Source: Acetobacteraceae bacterium
GTDB taxonomy: Bacteria; Pseudomonadota; Alphaproteobacteria; Acetobacterales; Acetobacteraceae
Assembly: GCA_947462945.1 (NCBI GenBank)
Contig: CANHTE010000097.1
Span: 1-6,143, forward strand
Length of the DNA stretch: 6,143 bases
Direction of reading: 5' to 3'
Below are positions 1-6,031 of this stretch, one piece after another. Within the stretch, counting starts at the first letter, position 1, and each line of letters opens with the position of its first letter. Both the position numbers and the translations under genes were made by a program. The notes under the pieces are model-generated. The model was given only the letters and a program-made list of their open reading frames with translations, was not told the origin of the DNA and did not search any database.

Positions 1-488
1 CCTTCATGGCGCCACTGGTGCTGCCCGGCATCGCCTTCGGCCTGGCCGCGCTGATGTTCTTCTCCTGGCTGCGCACGCCGCCCTCACTCTGGCTGCTGGT
101 GGCGGGGCATACGATGATCGCGGCCCCCTTCGCGCTGCGCACCGTGGGAGCCAGTGCCGCGGGGCTTGACCCCGCGCTGCTGGAAAGCAGCGCCGCCCTG
201 GGCGCCTCGCCCTGGCGGACCTTCCGGCGCGTGGTGCTGCCGCTGATCCTGCCGGGGGTCGCCGCCGGTGCCTTCCTGGCCTTTGTTTCCTCGCTGGATA
301 ACGTGCCCGTCTCGCTCTTTCTCTCCTCCGCGCATACCGACATGCTGCCGATCCGGCTCTGGGGGATGATGGAGACAGCGCTGGATGTGCGCGTTGCGGC
401 CGCATCCGGAGTGCTGGTGACGGCGGCCTTTGCGCTGCTGCTGGTGATGGATCGCGCCGTCGGCCTCACGCGGCGCATGAGCGCATAG
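1..488 (+). CDS. ABC transporter permease, PotC/PotI-like, 3' part
   Basis: Inner-membrane permease subunit of an ABC importer of the spermidine/putrescine (PotC/PotI) class; the 5' end lies outside the window and the stop is TAG at 486-488. Counting from the in-frame ATG at 6, which is internal rather than the true start, 160 residues are visible. Hydrophobic segments lie at about residues 3-22, 27-45, 76-106 and 131-148. The cytoplasmic EAA loop, which docks on the ATPase, is clear: E60 and G66 six residues apart, then a VVLP block at 76-79. After it comes a stretch (SSLDNVPVSLFLS, 95-107) typical of PotC-like permeases, which are usually the last permease of a pot-type operon. Partner ATPase, binding protein and first permease would be upstream. 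Substrate is uncertain: this class also carries opines, putrescine analogues and other small cationic or peptide-like compounds. The gene is convergent with the M81 peptidase, so it is not in its operon. Confidence 0.9.
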   Translation, partial: FMAPLVLPGIAFGLAALMFFSWLRTPPSLWLLVAGHTMIAAPFALRTVGASAAGLDPALLESSAALGASPWRTFRRVVLPLILPGVAAGAFLAFVSSLDNVPVSLFLSSAHTDMLPIRLWGMMETALDVRVAAASGVLVTAAFALLLVMDRAVGLTRRMSA

Positions 489-534
489 AGCATCATCCGT
501 TCAGACGGAATCGTTTGAGCGGATCAAGATGCTC
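488..534. repeat. Long imperfect hairpin, probable dispersed palindromic element
   Basis: Bases 488-534 fold almost end to end. An outer perfect 7-bp stem (GAGCATC 488-494 with GATGCTC 528-534) is followed by an inner 13-pair stem (495-507 with 512-524, including two G-T pairs) closed by a 4-base loop at 508-511; three unpaired bases lie at 525-527. The left arm begins on the last base of the permease stop codon. No T-run follows on either strand, so this is not a standard intrinsic terminator, although it lies between convergent genes and could slow or protect both transcripts. I recall very similar GAGCAT...ATGCTC sequences between genes in Acetobacteraceae and Rhizobiales genomes, which suggests a REP/MITE-like repeat; this is memory, and only one copy is in the window. 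Confidence 0.65.
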
Positions 535-576
535 GAAAACAATGAGCTGGAGCGTGTGACGTGAGCCCTTGCGAAC

Positions 577-588
577 GGAGCATGCTCC
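577..588. repeat. Perfect 12-bp palindrome GGAGCATGCTCC
   Basis: This is a perfect self-complementary dodecamer 12 bases past the stop codon of the minus-strand M81 gene. It repeats the GAGCAT/ATGCTC core of the arms of the hairpin at 488-534, so it may be the right end of one roughly 100-bp element (488-588) whose ends are inverted copies of GAGCAT. A protein-binding site is possible, but nothing else supports one. Confidence 0.5.
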
Positions 589-599
589 ACCGGCGGCTT

Positions 600-2132
600 T
601 CAGTTCCAGCCGGGATCGGCCCAGGTGGCATCGGCGTCGAGCGGCCAGCTGGGGCGTGGCAGGCGCTTCCAGGCGAAGTTGGTCAGCACCGGGCTGGTCA
701 GTCCGGCGCTATCCACCTCATGAATATGCGCATCGGGGAAGAACTCGTCGAAGCCGGCGCGGAAATGGCCCCGGCTTTTCACCACCACCACGCGGGCGGC
801 GGCAATATCAATCCCGTGCATCTCCAGCGTGCGCGGCTCATGGCATTGCCGGCGCAGGCTGATGACGACGATTTTCATCCCCGAATCATCCAACTCCAGC
901 AGCGCGGTCTGGCCCAGCTGGAAGGCCCGGCCGGCCATGGTGCCGCGCCGGCCAATCCCCTGCCCATCGGTGAGCTTCAGGATGCGCGCGCCGGATTCGA
1001 AGCGCTTTGAGAATTCCGACTCCACGCGATTGAAGACGGCATGGAAATGCGCCCCCTCACCCAGCGCATGCGCTTCGGCTGCGAGGGCAGGGTCCACGAA
1101 GAGGCCCAGCACCACGCCGGGCACGCGGGCCGCGTGCAGGGCGCTCAGCGTATAGGCGGTGCTGCCGCGTCCGCCGCCGCCCGGATTATCGCCCGCATCG
1201 GAATAAATCACCGGCGGGATTTCGCCCTTGCCAGCTTGCAGCGCCAGTTCCGTCGCCTCGGGAATGGAGAGCAGGCGGCGTGTGTGGCGCCCACGCTCGG
1301 CCCAGCCGCGACGGGCCAGTTGCGCGCATGCGCGCCTGGCCGCCGCCATATCCTCACCGCGGGCGATGACGGTGATGGTGATCCCGCATTTGGGCAGGTC
1401 GCTGAAGGTGAAGCCGCCGGTCACGCTGGCATTGAGGATGGCAGGGTCACTGGCCATGATCGCCTCGGCATCGCGCACGAGATCGGCATAGGGGCCCTCG
1501 GCGGTGAGGAGGGTGACGGAGGGGGGCGTGAGGGGCAGGCGCAGGAAGGCCTTGGCCGTCTTCTCACCCGCCAGCAATTCACGCATCGCGTCGGCGGCCT
1601 CGGCCGCGCGGGCGGCCATGTCCACATGCGGGTTGGTGCGATAGGCGATGAAGGCATCCAAGGCCGCGATCATCCGCTCGCTGACATTGCAATGCAGATC
1701 ATGCGTGACGATGATCGGCACGCGCGGGCCGACCAGGCGCCGGATCATGGCGAGGATCGTGCCGTCACTATCCTCGTCGCCCGTGGCGCTGCTGGCGCCG
1801 TGGCTGGCGACATAGACGCCGTCCAGCGGCAAAGCAGCGGCCAGGCCGCGTTGCATCTCATCCAGAAAATCCAGGAATAACGCCTGCTCGATGGGCCCGC
1901 CCGGCGGGGCTGCGGCCATCAAGATGGGGCAGGGAGTCCAATCGCCGGTCGCATCCATGCGGTCATAAAAGCCAGGAATTTCCGCCGGCAGGGGCGAGTT
2001 GGCCGCGCGGGCCAGGCGCGTGATCTCCGCACCCCGGGCCAGGCATTGCCGGTCGAAATCCTCGCGCCCGGTGGGCGGCGCGAAGGCATTGGCCTCCAGA
2101 TGCAATCCCAGAATGGCGATGCGTGGTGGCAT
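600..2132 (-). CDS. M81 family (MlrC-like) zinc metallopeptidase
   Basis: A 510-residue protein of the M81 family, named after MlrC (microcystinase C), which cleaves linearised microcystin and the Adda-containing tetrapeptide. Most bacterial members act on unknown small peptides or amides in the cytoplasm, and no signal peptide is seen here. The N-terminal catalytic domain has a HLEAN motif (E13), SHG (H111), HDLH (D145, H147) and NPHVD (H169). The spacing H111-D145-H147-H169 (34, 2, 22) equals that of the MlrC residues I recall as H150, D184, H186, H208, so the metal site looks intact. The C-terminal MlrC domain shows SDAGDNPGGGG (311-321) and VKSRGHFRAGFDEFF (451-465). Length is normal for the family. 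The ATG at 2130-2132 is preceded by a strong GGGGGGAG ribosome site and gives the usual family N-terminus. The gene is divergent from the argE-like gene, probably with a related catabolic role; calling it a microcystin-degrading enzyme would go too far. Confidence 0.92.
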   Translation of the reverse strand: MPPRIAILGLHLEANAFAPPTGREDFDRQCLARGAEITRLARAANSPLPAEIPGFYDRMDATGDWTPCPILMAAAPPGGPIEQALFLDFLDEMQRGLAAALPLDGVYVASHGASSATGDEDSDGTILAMIRRLVGPRVPIIVTHDLHCNVSERMIAALDAFIAYRTNPHVDMAARAAEAADAMRELLAGEKTAKAFLRLPLTPPSVTLLTAEGPYADLVRDAEAIMASDPAILNASVTGGFTFSDLPKCGITITVIARGEDMAAARRACAQLARRGWAERGRHTRRLLSIPEATELALQAGKGEIPPVIYSDAGDNPGGGGRGSTAYTLSALHAARVPGVVLGLFVDPALAAEAHALGEGAHFHAVFNRVESEFSKRFESGARILKLTDGQGIGRRGTMAGRAFQLGQTALLELDDSGMKIVVISLRRQCHEPRTLEMHGIDIAAARVVVVKSRGHFRAGFDEFFPDAHIHEVDSAGLTSPVLTNFAWKRLPRPSWPLDADATWADPGWN

Positions 2133-2137
2133 ATGAT

Positions 2138-2145
2138 CTCCCCCC
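2138..2145 (-). promoter_or_regulatory. Ribosome binding site of the M81 gene
   Basis: On the minus strand, GGGGGGAG ends five bases before the ATG at 2130-2132. It fixes that start codon and is the strongest Shine-Dalgarno-like site in the window together with the one of the lipoprotein gene. Confidence 0.7.
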
Positions 2146-2147
2146 GA

Positions 2148-2193
2148 TTGGACGATGCCGCGTGAGTGGATAAGCTGCCGCCCATGCCGTCAA
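2148..2193. promoter_or_regulatory. Possible overlapping divergent promoters
   Basis: Only 51 bases separate the M81 start from the preferred argE-like start, so the two promoters must overlap each other or the genes. Plus strand: TTGGAC (2148-2153), 15-base spacer, GATAAG (2169-2174); initiation would then fall within a few bases of the ATG at 2184, giving an almost leaderless message. Minus strand: TTGACG (2188-2193), 15-base spacer, TATCCA (2167-2172), leaving a leader of about 28 bases that includes the M81 ribosome site. The two -10 boxes share the same bases. The matches are modest and both spacers are shorter than ideal, so this is a suggestion only. Confidence 0.22.
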
Positions 2194-3347
2194 TCACCCA
2201 AATCCAACTGATGCTTGCGCGGCTGGTCGCCTTTGACACCACCAGCGCGCGCAGCAACCTCGCCTTGATCGAATTCGTGCAGGCGGAACTCGAAGCGCAT
2301 GGCATCGAATCGCGCATCATGGTCGAGGATGGAAAGGCCAATCTCCACGCCATCATCGGCCCCCGGCTGGAGGGGGGGATCGCCCTTTCCGCCCATGTGG
2401 ATTGCGTGCCGGTGGAAGGCCAGGCCTGGCTGGCTGATCCCTTCACGCTGCGTGAGGATGGCGAGAAGCTGATCGGCCGTGGCAGCACGGACATGAAGGG
2501 CTTCGTTGCCTGCATCCTGGCCATGCTGCCGGAGTTCACGGCGGCACACCTGGCCCGCCCCTTCCATATTTGCCTGACGCATGACGAGGAGACCAGCTTT
2601 CGTGGCGCGGCCAGGCTGATGCCCGTGCTGGGCCGCCATGCCCCGCCGCCCGCTTTCTGCGTGGTGGGGGAGCCGACGAACATGGCCCCCGTCATCGCCC
2701 ATAAGGGGTATGCGAGCTGGGATGTGGTTTTCACCGGCCTCTCTGGCCATTCCTCCCGCGCGCATGAAACGGCGAATGCGCTGATGGCCGCTGCCGAGGC
2801 CATCGCGTGGCTGAAGGCCGAGGCCCGGCGCTTCACGCAAGAGGGCCGCCGGGTTGAGGGCTTCGAGCCGCCCTATACCACCATCCACGCCGGCACCTTC
2901 CACAGCGGCACCGTCCTGAACATCGTGCCCGACCATGCGGAATTCACCTTCGAAATCCGCAGCGTGCCGGGCGATGCGGCGCCTGACATCCTGGCGCGCT
3001 TCGCGGCGCATGTGGAGGCGGCGATCCTGCCTGAGTTGCGCTCTGTCCACCCCGCCGCCGAAATGCGGCTGCGCGTCCGCGCGAATGCGCCCCCGCTGGG
3101 ATTGGCCGAGCATGATCCGCTGGTGCTGCTGGCGCAGCGTGCCTCTGGCAGCAACCGCGCGGGCTTCGTCAGCTATGGCACCGAGGCCGGCTACTACCAG
3201 GAGGCCGGCATCCCCTCGATCGTTTGCGGCCCGGGCGACATCGCGCAGGCGCATCAGCCGGAGGAGTTCATCACCACGTCGCAGCTCCTGGCCTGCTGCG
3301 ATTTCCTGGGCCGCCTCATCGAACGCCAATCCCGCCGCGCCGCATGA
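2184..3347 (+). CDS. argE: Acetylornithine deacetylase-type M20 metallohydrolase (ArgE-like)
   Basis: A cytoplasmic two-zinc amidohydrolase of the M20 family, proteobacterial ArgE type, which removes the acetyl group from N2-acetylornithine or related N-acyl amino acids. Starting at ATG 2184 it has 387 residues. Metal and catalytic residues are in place: H71 and D73 (SAHVD), bridging D103 (GRGSTDMKG), general base E135 with ligand E136 (HDEE), E163 (GEPT) and H357 (QAHQPEE). The dimerisation (lid) domain spans about 172-280, with its H189 in SGHSS. An upstream in-frame GTG at 2166 would add six residues; ATG 2184 fits the usual family N-terminus better, though neither start has a good ribosome site. 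The last codons overlap the next gene (ATGA at 3344-3347), implying translational coupling. Many Alphaproteobacteria make arginine through ArgJ, and here the partner is another acyl-hydrolase and no arg gene is in view, so a catabolic deacylase is as likely as a biosynthetic ArgE. Confidence 0.9.
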   Translation: MPSITQIQLMLARLVAFDTTSARSNLALIEFVQAELEAHGIESRIMVEDGKANLHAIIGPRLEGGIALSAHVDCVPVEGQAWLADPFTLREDGEKLIGRGSTDMKGFVACILAMLPEFTAAHLARPFHICLTHDEETSFRGAARLMPVLGRHAPPPAFCVVGEPTNMAPVIAHKGYASWDVVFTGLSGHSSRAHETANALMAAAEAIAWLKAEARRFTQEGRRVEGFEPPYTTIHAGTFHSGTVLNIVPDHAEFTFEIRSVPGDAAPDILARFAAHVEAAILPELRSVHPAAEMRLRVRANAPPLGLAEHDPLVLLAQRASGSNRAGFVSYGTEAGYYQEAGIPSIVCGPGDIAQAHQPEEFITTSQLLACCDFLGRLIERQSRRAA

Positions 3348-4306
3348 AGCCCCCCCTGCCGCCAGCCCTGGCCGAATTGCTGGAAGCGCCGCGCCCTTCC
3401 GCGCGCCTCGCACCGCCCGACATCACGCGCTGGCGCGCCGGCAATGCGCTGCCCGGTGTATGGAGCTTTGAAGCGGCGGCGCCGGGGCCGCATCTCTGCC
3501 TCGTGGCGCTGACCCATGGCAATGAAATCGCCGGCGCCATCTTGCTGGACCGGTTGCTGCGCAAGGGGCTTCTCCCGGCGCAGGGCCGCCTGACCATGGT
3601 CTTCGCCAATCTGGACGCGTTTTCGCGCTTCGATGTCGAGGACCCCACCGCCTCGCGCTTCCTCGAGGAGGATCTGAACCGCGTCTGGGATATCGCGACG
3701 CTGGAAGGACCGCGCCGCTCCTCCGAGTTGCGCCGGGCACGCGCCTTGCGGCCGGTGTTGGACAGCGCGGATATCGTCCTGGACCTGCATTCCATGCTTT
3801 GGCCCGCCGATCCGCTTTTGCTGGTGGGAGGCCCCCCCGAATCGGAGCGCCTGGCGCTGGCCATGGGTGAGCCCGCGCTGGTGGTGGCTGATCAAGGTCA
3901 TCTGACCGGTCGTCGGTTGATCGATTACGGCCTGTTCGCCGTGCCCGGCAGTGGGCGGCGGGGCGTGCTGCTGGAAGCCGGCTGGCATTGGGAGGCCGAG
4001 ACGGTGGCGCGGATGGCGGAGGCCACGCGCCGCATGCTGGCGCTGAGCGGCGTGATTCCCGGCCCGCTGGCGCAGGCCCACCCACCACGCCTGGCGCGCG
4101 TGACGCACACCATCACGGCGCAATCGGCCGATTTCAACTTTGTCGAGGCCTGGCGCGGAGGCGTGGTCCTTTCGGCGCCCGGCACGCTGATCGCCATGGA
4201 TGGCGATGAAGCGATCCGTAGCCCTTACGCAAACTGCATGCTGGTGATGCCGAACCTGTTACCCCAGCCGGGCCAGACCGCCGTCAGGCTGGCCCAGGCC
4301 GGATAG
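3344..4306 (+). CDS. Succinylglutamate desuccinylase/aspartoacylase family protein (M14-like)
   Basis: A 320-residue zinc carboxypeptidase-fold enzyme of the AstE/AspA family, which hydrolyses the amide bond of N-acyl amino acids such as N-acetylaspartate or N-succinylglutamate. The zinc site is visible as H58 and E61 (THGNE) with H149 (DLHSM). DLNR at 110-113 supplies the substrate-binding Asn-Arg pair, and E211 (LLEAGWHW) is the expected general base. A C-terminal beta domain covers about 240-320. No signal peptide is seen, so the enzyme should be cytosolic. The start ATG (3344-3346) overlaps the TGA of the ArgE-like gene and gives the family's normal length; a longer reading from further upstream would run through argE coding sequence. 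Cotranscription with an M20 deacetylase suggests successive removal of acyl groups from one compound. It is not clearly AstE, since no other arginine succinyltransferase-pathway gene is in view, so no symbol is given. Confidence 0.88.
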   Translation: MKPPLPPALAELLEAPRPSARLAPPDITRWRAGNALPGVWSFEAAAPGPHLCLVALTHGNEIAGAILLDRLLRKGLLPAQGRLTMVFANLDAFSRFDVEDPTASRFLEEDLNRVWDIATLEGPRRSSELRRARALRPVLDSADIVLDLHSMLWPADPLLLVGGPPESERLALAMGEPALVVADQGHLTGRRLIDYGLFAVPGSGRRGVLLEAGWHWEAETVARMAEATRRMLALSGVIPGPLAQAHPPRLARVTHTITAQSADFNFVEAWRGGVVLSAPGTLIAMDGDEAIRSPYANCMLVMPNLLPQPGQTAVRLAQAG

Positions 4307-4324
4307 GCCATTGGCAGGGCTTAG

Positions 4325-4378
4325 CGCCGAAAGGGCTTTGTCAAAATCCTGAAGGACTTCTTCCCGCGCCCTTCGGCG
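4325..4378. repeat. Inverted repeat between convergent genes
   Basis: The spacer 4307-4400 lies between the convergent aspartoacylase-like and lipoprotein genes. It holds an inverted repeat: 4325-4336 (CGCCGAAAGGGC) pairs with 4368-4378 (GCCCTTCGGCG) as an 11-bp stem with one bulged A, around a 31-base loop. The location suits transcript termination or 3'-end protection, but the loop is long and no T-run follows on either strand, so an intrinsic terminator is not established. Nothing else is recognised in the spacer beyond a short start-less open frame (4325-4426). Confidence 0.4.
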
Positions 4379-4400
4379 GCAACCCGCCACGACCTGTTCG

Positions 4401-4934
4401 TCAGCGAGGGCCGCGCCGCCGATTGAGGGCGACTTCCTCCTCCGTCAGCAGAAAGCCCACCAGGACGCGGTAGTCCTGCACCCTGCGTCCGCCACCGAGC
4501 GGGAAGCTGATCTCGACCGGTTGGGAGACGACCTCGGCGCGGGTGGTGTTCACGCTGAACTGCCCGTTCATGACGAAGCTCTGCCGCGTCAGCACCTGGT
4601 CCGTCCGCGCGTCCAGCAGGGCGATGAACCAGGGCAGTTGCACGGCGCGAGTCTCGGCCGCCGGGCCACGGTCCATGCGGAAGCGCACGGCGATGGTGGA
4701 ATCAATGCTTTGCCCGCGCCGGCCGCGCTGGCAGGAGCCGTCAATGGCAGTGACCCGCGCATCGAGGATCAGGGTGGAAAGATCCGGCTGTGCGCCTGGC
4801 TGGTGGCGGGTGAGATCGGCCACATCGGCCGGCAGCACGAGCGAGGGGCAGGGAACCAGCAGGTCATCCAGTTGCGGGCCACCGCAGCCGGCCAGTGCAA
4901 GCCCTGCCATCAGGCCCAGTCCCAGACGCGTCAT
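4401..4934 (-). CDS. Small conserved lipoprotein of unknown function
   Basis: A 177-residue predicted lipoprotein. The N-terminus MTRLGLGLMAGLALAGC is a type II signal peptide with lipobox LAGC and lipidated C17; residues +2 and +3 are Gly, so retention by the Asp+2 rule is not indicated and outer-membrane anchoring is plausible. The mature part has two further cysteines, in LVPCPSL and IDGSC, that could form a disulfide, and a rather polar, beta-rich look without transmembrane segments. It ends in LNRRRGPR. I recall similar proteins in Rhodospirillales genomes with CP..., ADLTR, DARV, LPWF and NRRRGPR blocks, but know no function. The ATG at 4932-4934 follows a GGGAGAG ribosome site five bases upstream and starts right at the signal peptide. 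The frame stays open to 5072, but that extension would bury the signal peptide. The gene is divergent from ispH. Confidence 0.82.
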   Translation of the reverse strand: MTRLGLGLMAGLALAGCGGPQLDDLLVPCPSLVLPADVADLTRHQPGAQPDLSTLILDARVTAIDGSCQRGRRGQSIDSTIAVRFRMDRGPAAETRAVQLPWFIALLDARTDQVLTRQSFVMNGQFSVNTTRAEVVSQPVEISFPLGGGRRVQDYRVLVGFLLTEEEVALNRRRGPR

Positions 4935-4939
4935 GCTTT

Positions 4940-4946
4940 CTCTCCC
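4940..4946 (-). promoter_or_regulatory. Ribosome binding site of the lipoprotein gene
   Basis: GGGAGAG on the minus strand ends five bases before the ATG at 4932-4934. It decides in favour of this start over longer readings of the same frame. Confidence 0.65.
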
Positions 4947-5009
4947 ACAGCGCTTGCAAGATTTGAGATGGCAGCCCGACCCGTCCGGCCGCGCCGCCTG
5001 CTGGTGCGT

Positions 5010-5037
5010 CTGGCACCGATCTTCACAAAGCGATAGT
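5010..5037 (+). promoter_or_regulatory. Possible ispH promoter
   Basis: CTGGCA (5010-5015) and GATAGT (5032-5037) are separated by 16 bases, each matching the sigma-70 consensus at four of six positions. Initiation near 5044 would leave a leader of about 30 bases before the ispH ATG. A small hairpin (GGTGC 5003-5007 with GCACC 5013-5017) overlaps the -35 box; it may be chance. The rest of the 4935-5074 divergent spacer shows only the lipoprotein ribosome site, and no clear promoter for the lipoprotein gene was found. Confidence 0.3.
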
Positions 5038-5074
5038 CTGGCGCCACTGCAACCCGCGCCCGGAACCCCCACGC

Positions 5075-6028
5075 ATGGCCGAAAAGCCCCCGCTTCATGT
5101 CATTCTCGCTGGCCCGCGCGGATTTTGCGCCGGTGTGGACCGCGCCATCAAGATCGTGGAGGAGGCGCTGAAGCGGCATGGCGCGCCAGTCTATGTGCGG
5201 CATGAGATCGTGCATAATCGCTTCGTGGTCGAGGCGCTGGAGCGCCAGGGCGCGGTCTTCGTCGAGGAGCTGGACGAAATCCCCAATGACGGCCAGCCGG
5301 TGGTCTTCTCCGCCCATGGCGTGCCAAAATCCATCCCTGCCGAGGCGGAGCGGCGGGAGATGTTCTTCCTCGATGCCACCTGCCCGCTGGTCAGCAAGGT
5401 GCACCGCGAGGCTGAGCATCACTTCTCCCGCCAGCGGCATATTTTTCTGATCGGTCATGCGGGCCACCCCGAAGTGATCGGCACCATGGGCCAATTGCCC
5501 GAAGGGGCCGTGACGCTGGTCGAGGATGAGGCACAGGCGCAGCGCGTCTCGCCGCCGCCGGGCGCCTCGCTCGCCTTCATCACCCAGACCACGCTCTCGG
5601 TGGATGATACGGCCGAAATCGTGCGCGTGCTGCAATCGCGCTTCCCGGAAATCTCGGCGCCCGCGAAGGAGGATATCTGCTACGCCACCACCAACCGCCA
5701 GGCGGCGGTGAAGGAAATCGCGCCGCAGGTGGATATGATGATCGTGGTGGGGGCGCCCAATTCCTCCAACTCGGTGCGTCTGGTCGAGGTGGCGGGCCGG
5801 GCCGGCTGCGCCAAATCGGTGATGGTGCAGCGCGGGCGGGATCTTGATCTCGCCAGCGTGCTCGGCGTGGGGCGCATTGGCATCACGGCCGGGGCCAGCG
5901 CGCCCGAAGTGCTGGTCGAGGAAGTGATCGACCGCCTGCGCGAGGGCTATGACCTTACCATCCAGGAAATCGTGGTGGCGGAGGAGAAGATCATCTTCAA
6001 GCTCCCGGCGGCCCTGGCCACGGCGTGA
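5075..6028 (+). CDS. ispH: 4-hydroxy-3-methylbut-2-enyl diphosphate reductase
   Basis: IspH (LytB) is the cytosolic iron-sulfur enzyme that carries out the last step of the MEP pathway, reducing HMBPP to isopentenyl and dimethylallyl diphosphate. The protein has 317 residues, the usual length. The three cluster cysteines are C18 (RGFCAGV), C103 (DATCPLV) and C202 ([10 protein letters not shown]). Substrate-binding residues are present: H47 (IVHNR), H81 (SAHG), H131 and catalytic E133 (GHAGHPEV), the TQTT stretch at 170-173, S230-S231-N232 (APNSSNS) and S275 (GASAPE). The ATG at 5075 starts just before the first beta strand and matches family N-termini, although the ribosome site is weak (CGGA about ten bases upstream). 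thrB follows after three bases, an ispH-thrB order recurrent in Alphaproteobacteria, often with rnhA next. Identification is firm. Confidence 0.98.
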   Translation: MAEKPPLHVILAGPRGFCAGVDRAIKIVEEALKRHGAPVYVRHEIVHNRFVVEALERQGAVFVEELDEIPNDGQPVVFSAHGVPKSIPAEAERREMFFLDATCPLVSKVHREAEHHFSRQRHIFLIGHAGHPEVIGTMGQLPEGAVTLVEDEAQAQRVSPPPGASLAFITQTTLSVDDTAEIVRVLQSRFPEISAPAKEDICYATTNRQAAVKEIAPQVDMMIVVGAPNSSNSVRLVEVAGRAGCAKSVMVQRGRDLDLASVLGVGRIGITAGASAPEVLVEEVIDRLREGYDLTIQEIVVAEEKIIFKLPAALATA

Positions 6029-6031
6029 TTT

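Noticed and set aside
488..534. An intrinsic terminator for the permease operon
   Set aside because: The hairpin is strong but is followed by GAAAAC on the plus strand and no T-run on either strand, so the standard signal is missing.
1041..1880. A 279-codon open frame on the plus strand inside the M81 gene
   Set aside because: It is antisense to a clear M81 coding region with conserved motifs and has no domain or ribosome site of its own.
600..2132. A dedicated microcystin-degradation (mlr) locus
   Set aside because: Only the MlrC-like family is present; no mlrA, mlrB or mlrD homologue is in the window and M81 proteins are widespread with other, unknown substrates.
3224..3343. A longer N-terminus for the aspartoacylase-like protein
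   Set aside because: It would overlap 120 bases of the ArgE-like coding sequence in another frame, while ATG 3344 gives the classic ATGA overlap and normal family length.
2190..3413. A 407-codon open frame on the minus strand opposite the argE-like gene
   Set aside because: It lies fully antisense to a gene with intact M20 motifs, shows Arg/Gly/Ala-rich composition without recognisable domains, and such long antisense frames are expected at this GC content.
4935..5072. A 46-codon N-terminal extension of the lipoprotein gene
   Set aside because: The extension would place the lipobox signal peptide internally, has unusual Cys-rich composition, and a strong GGGAGAG site marks the internal ATG instead.
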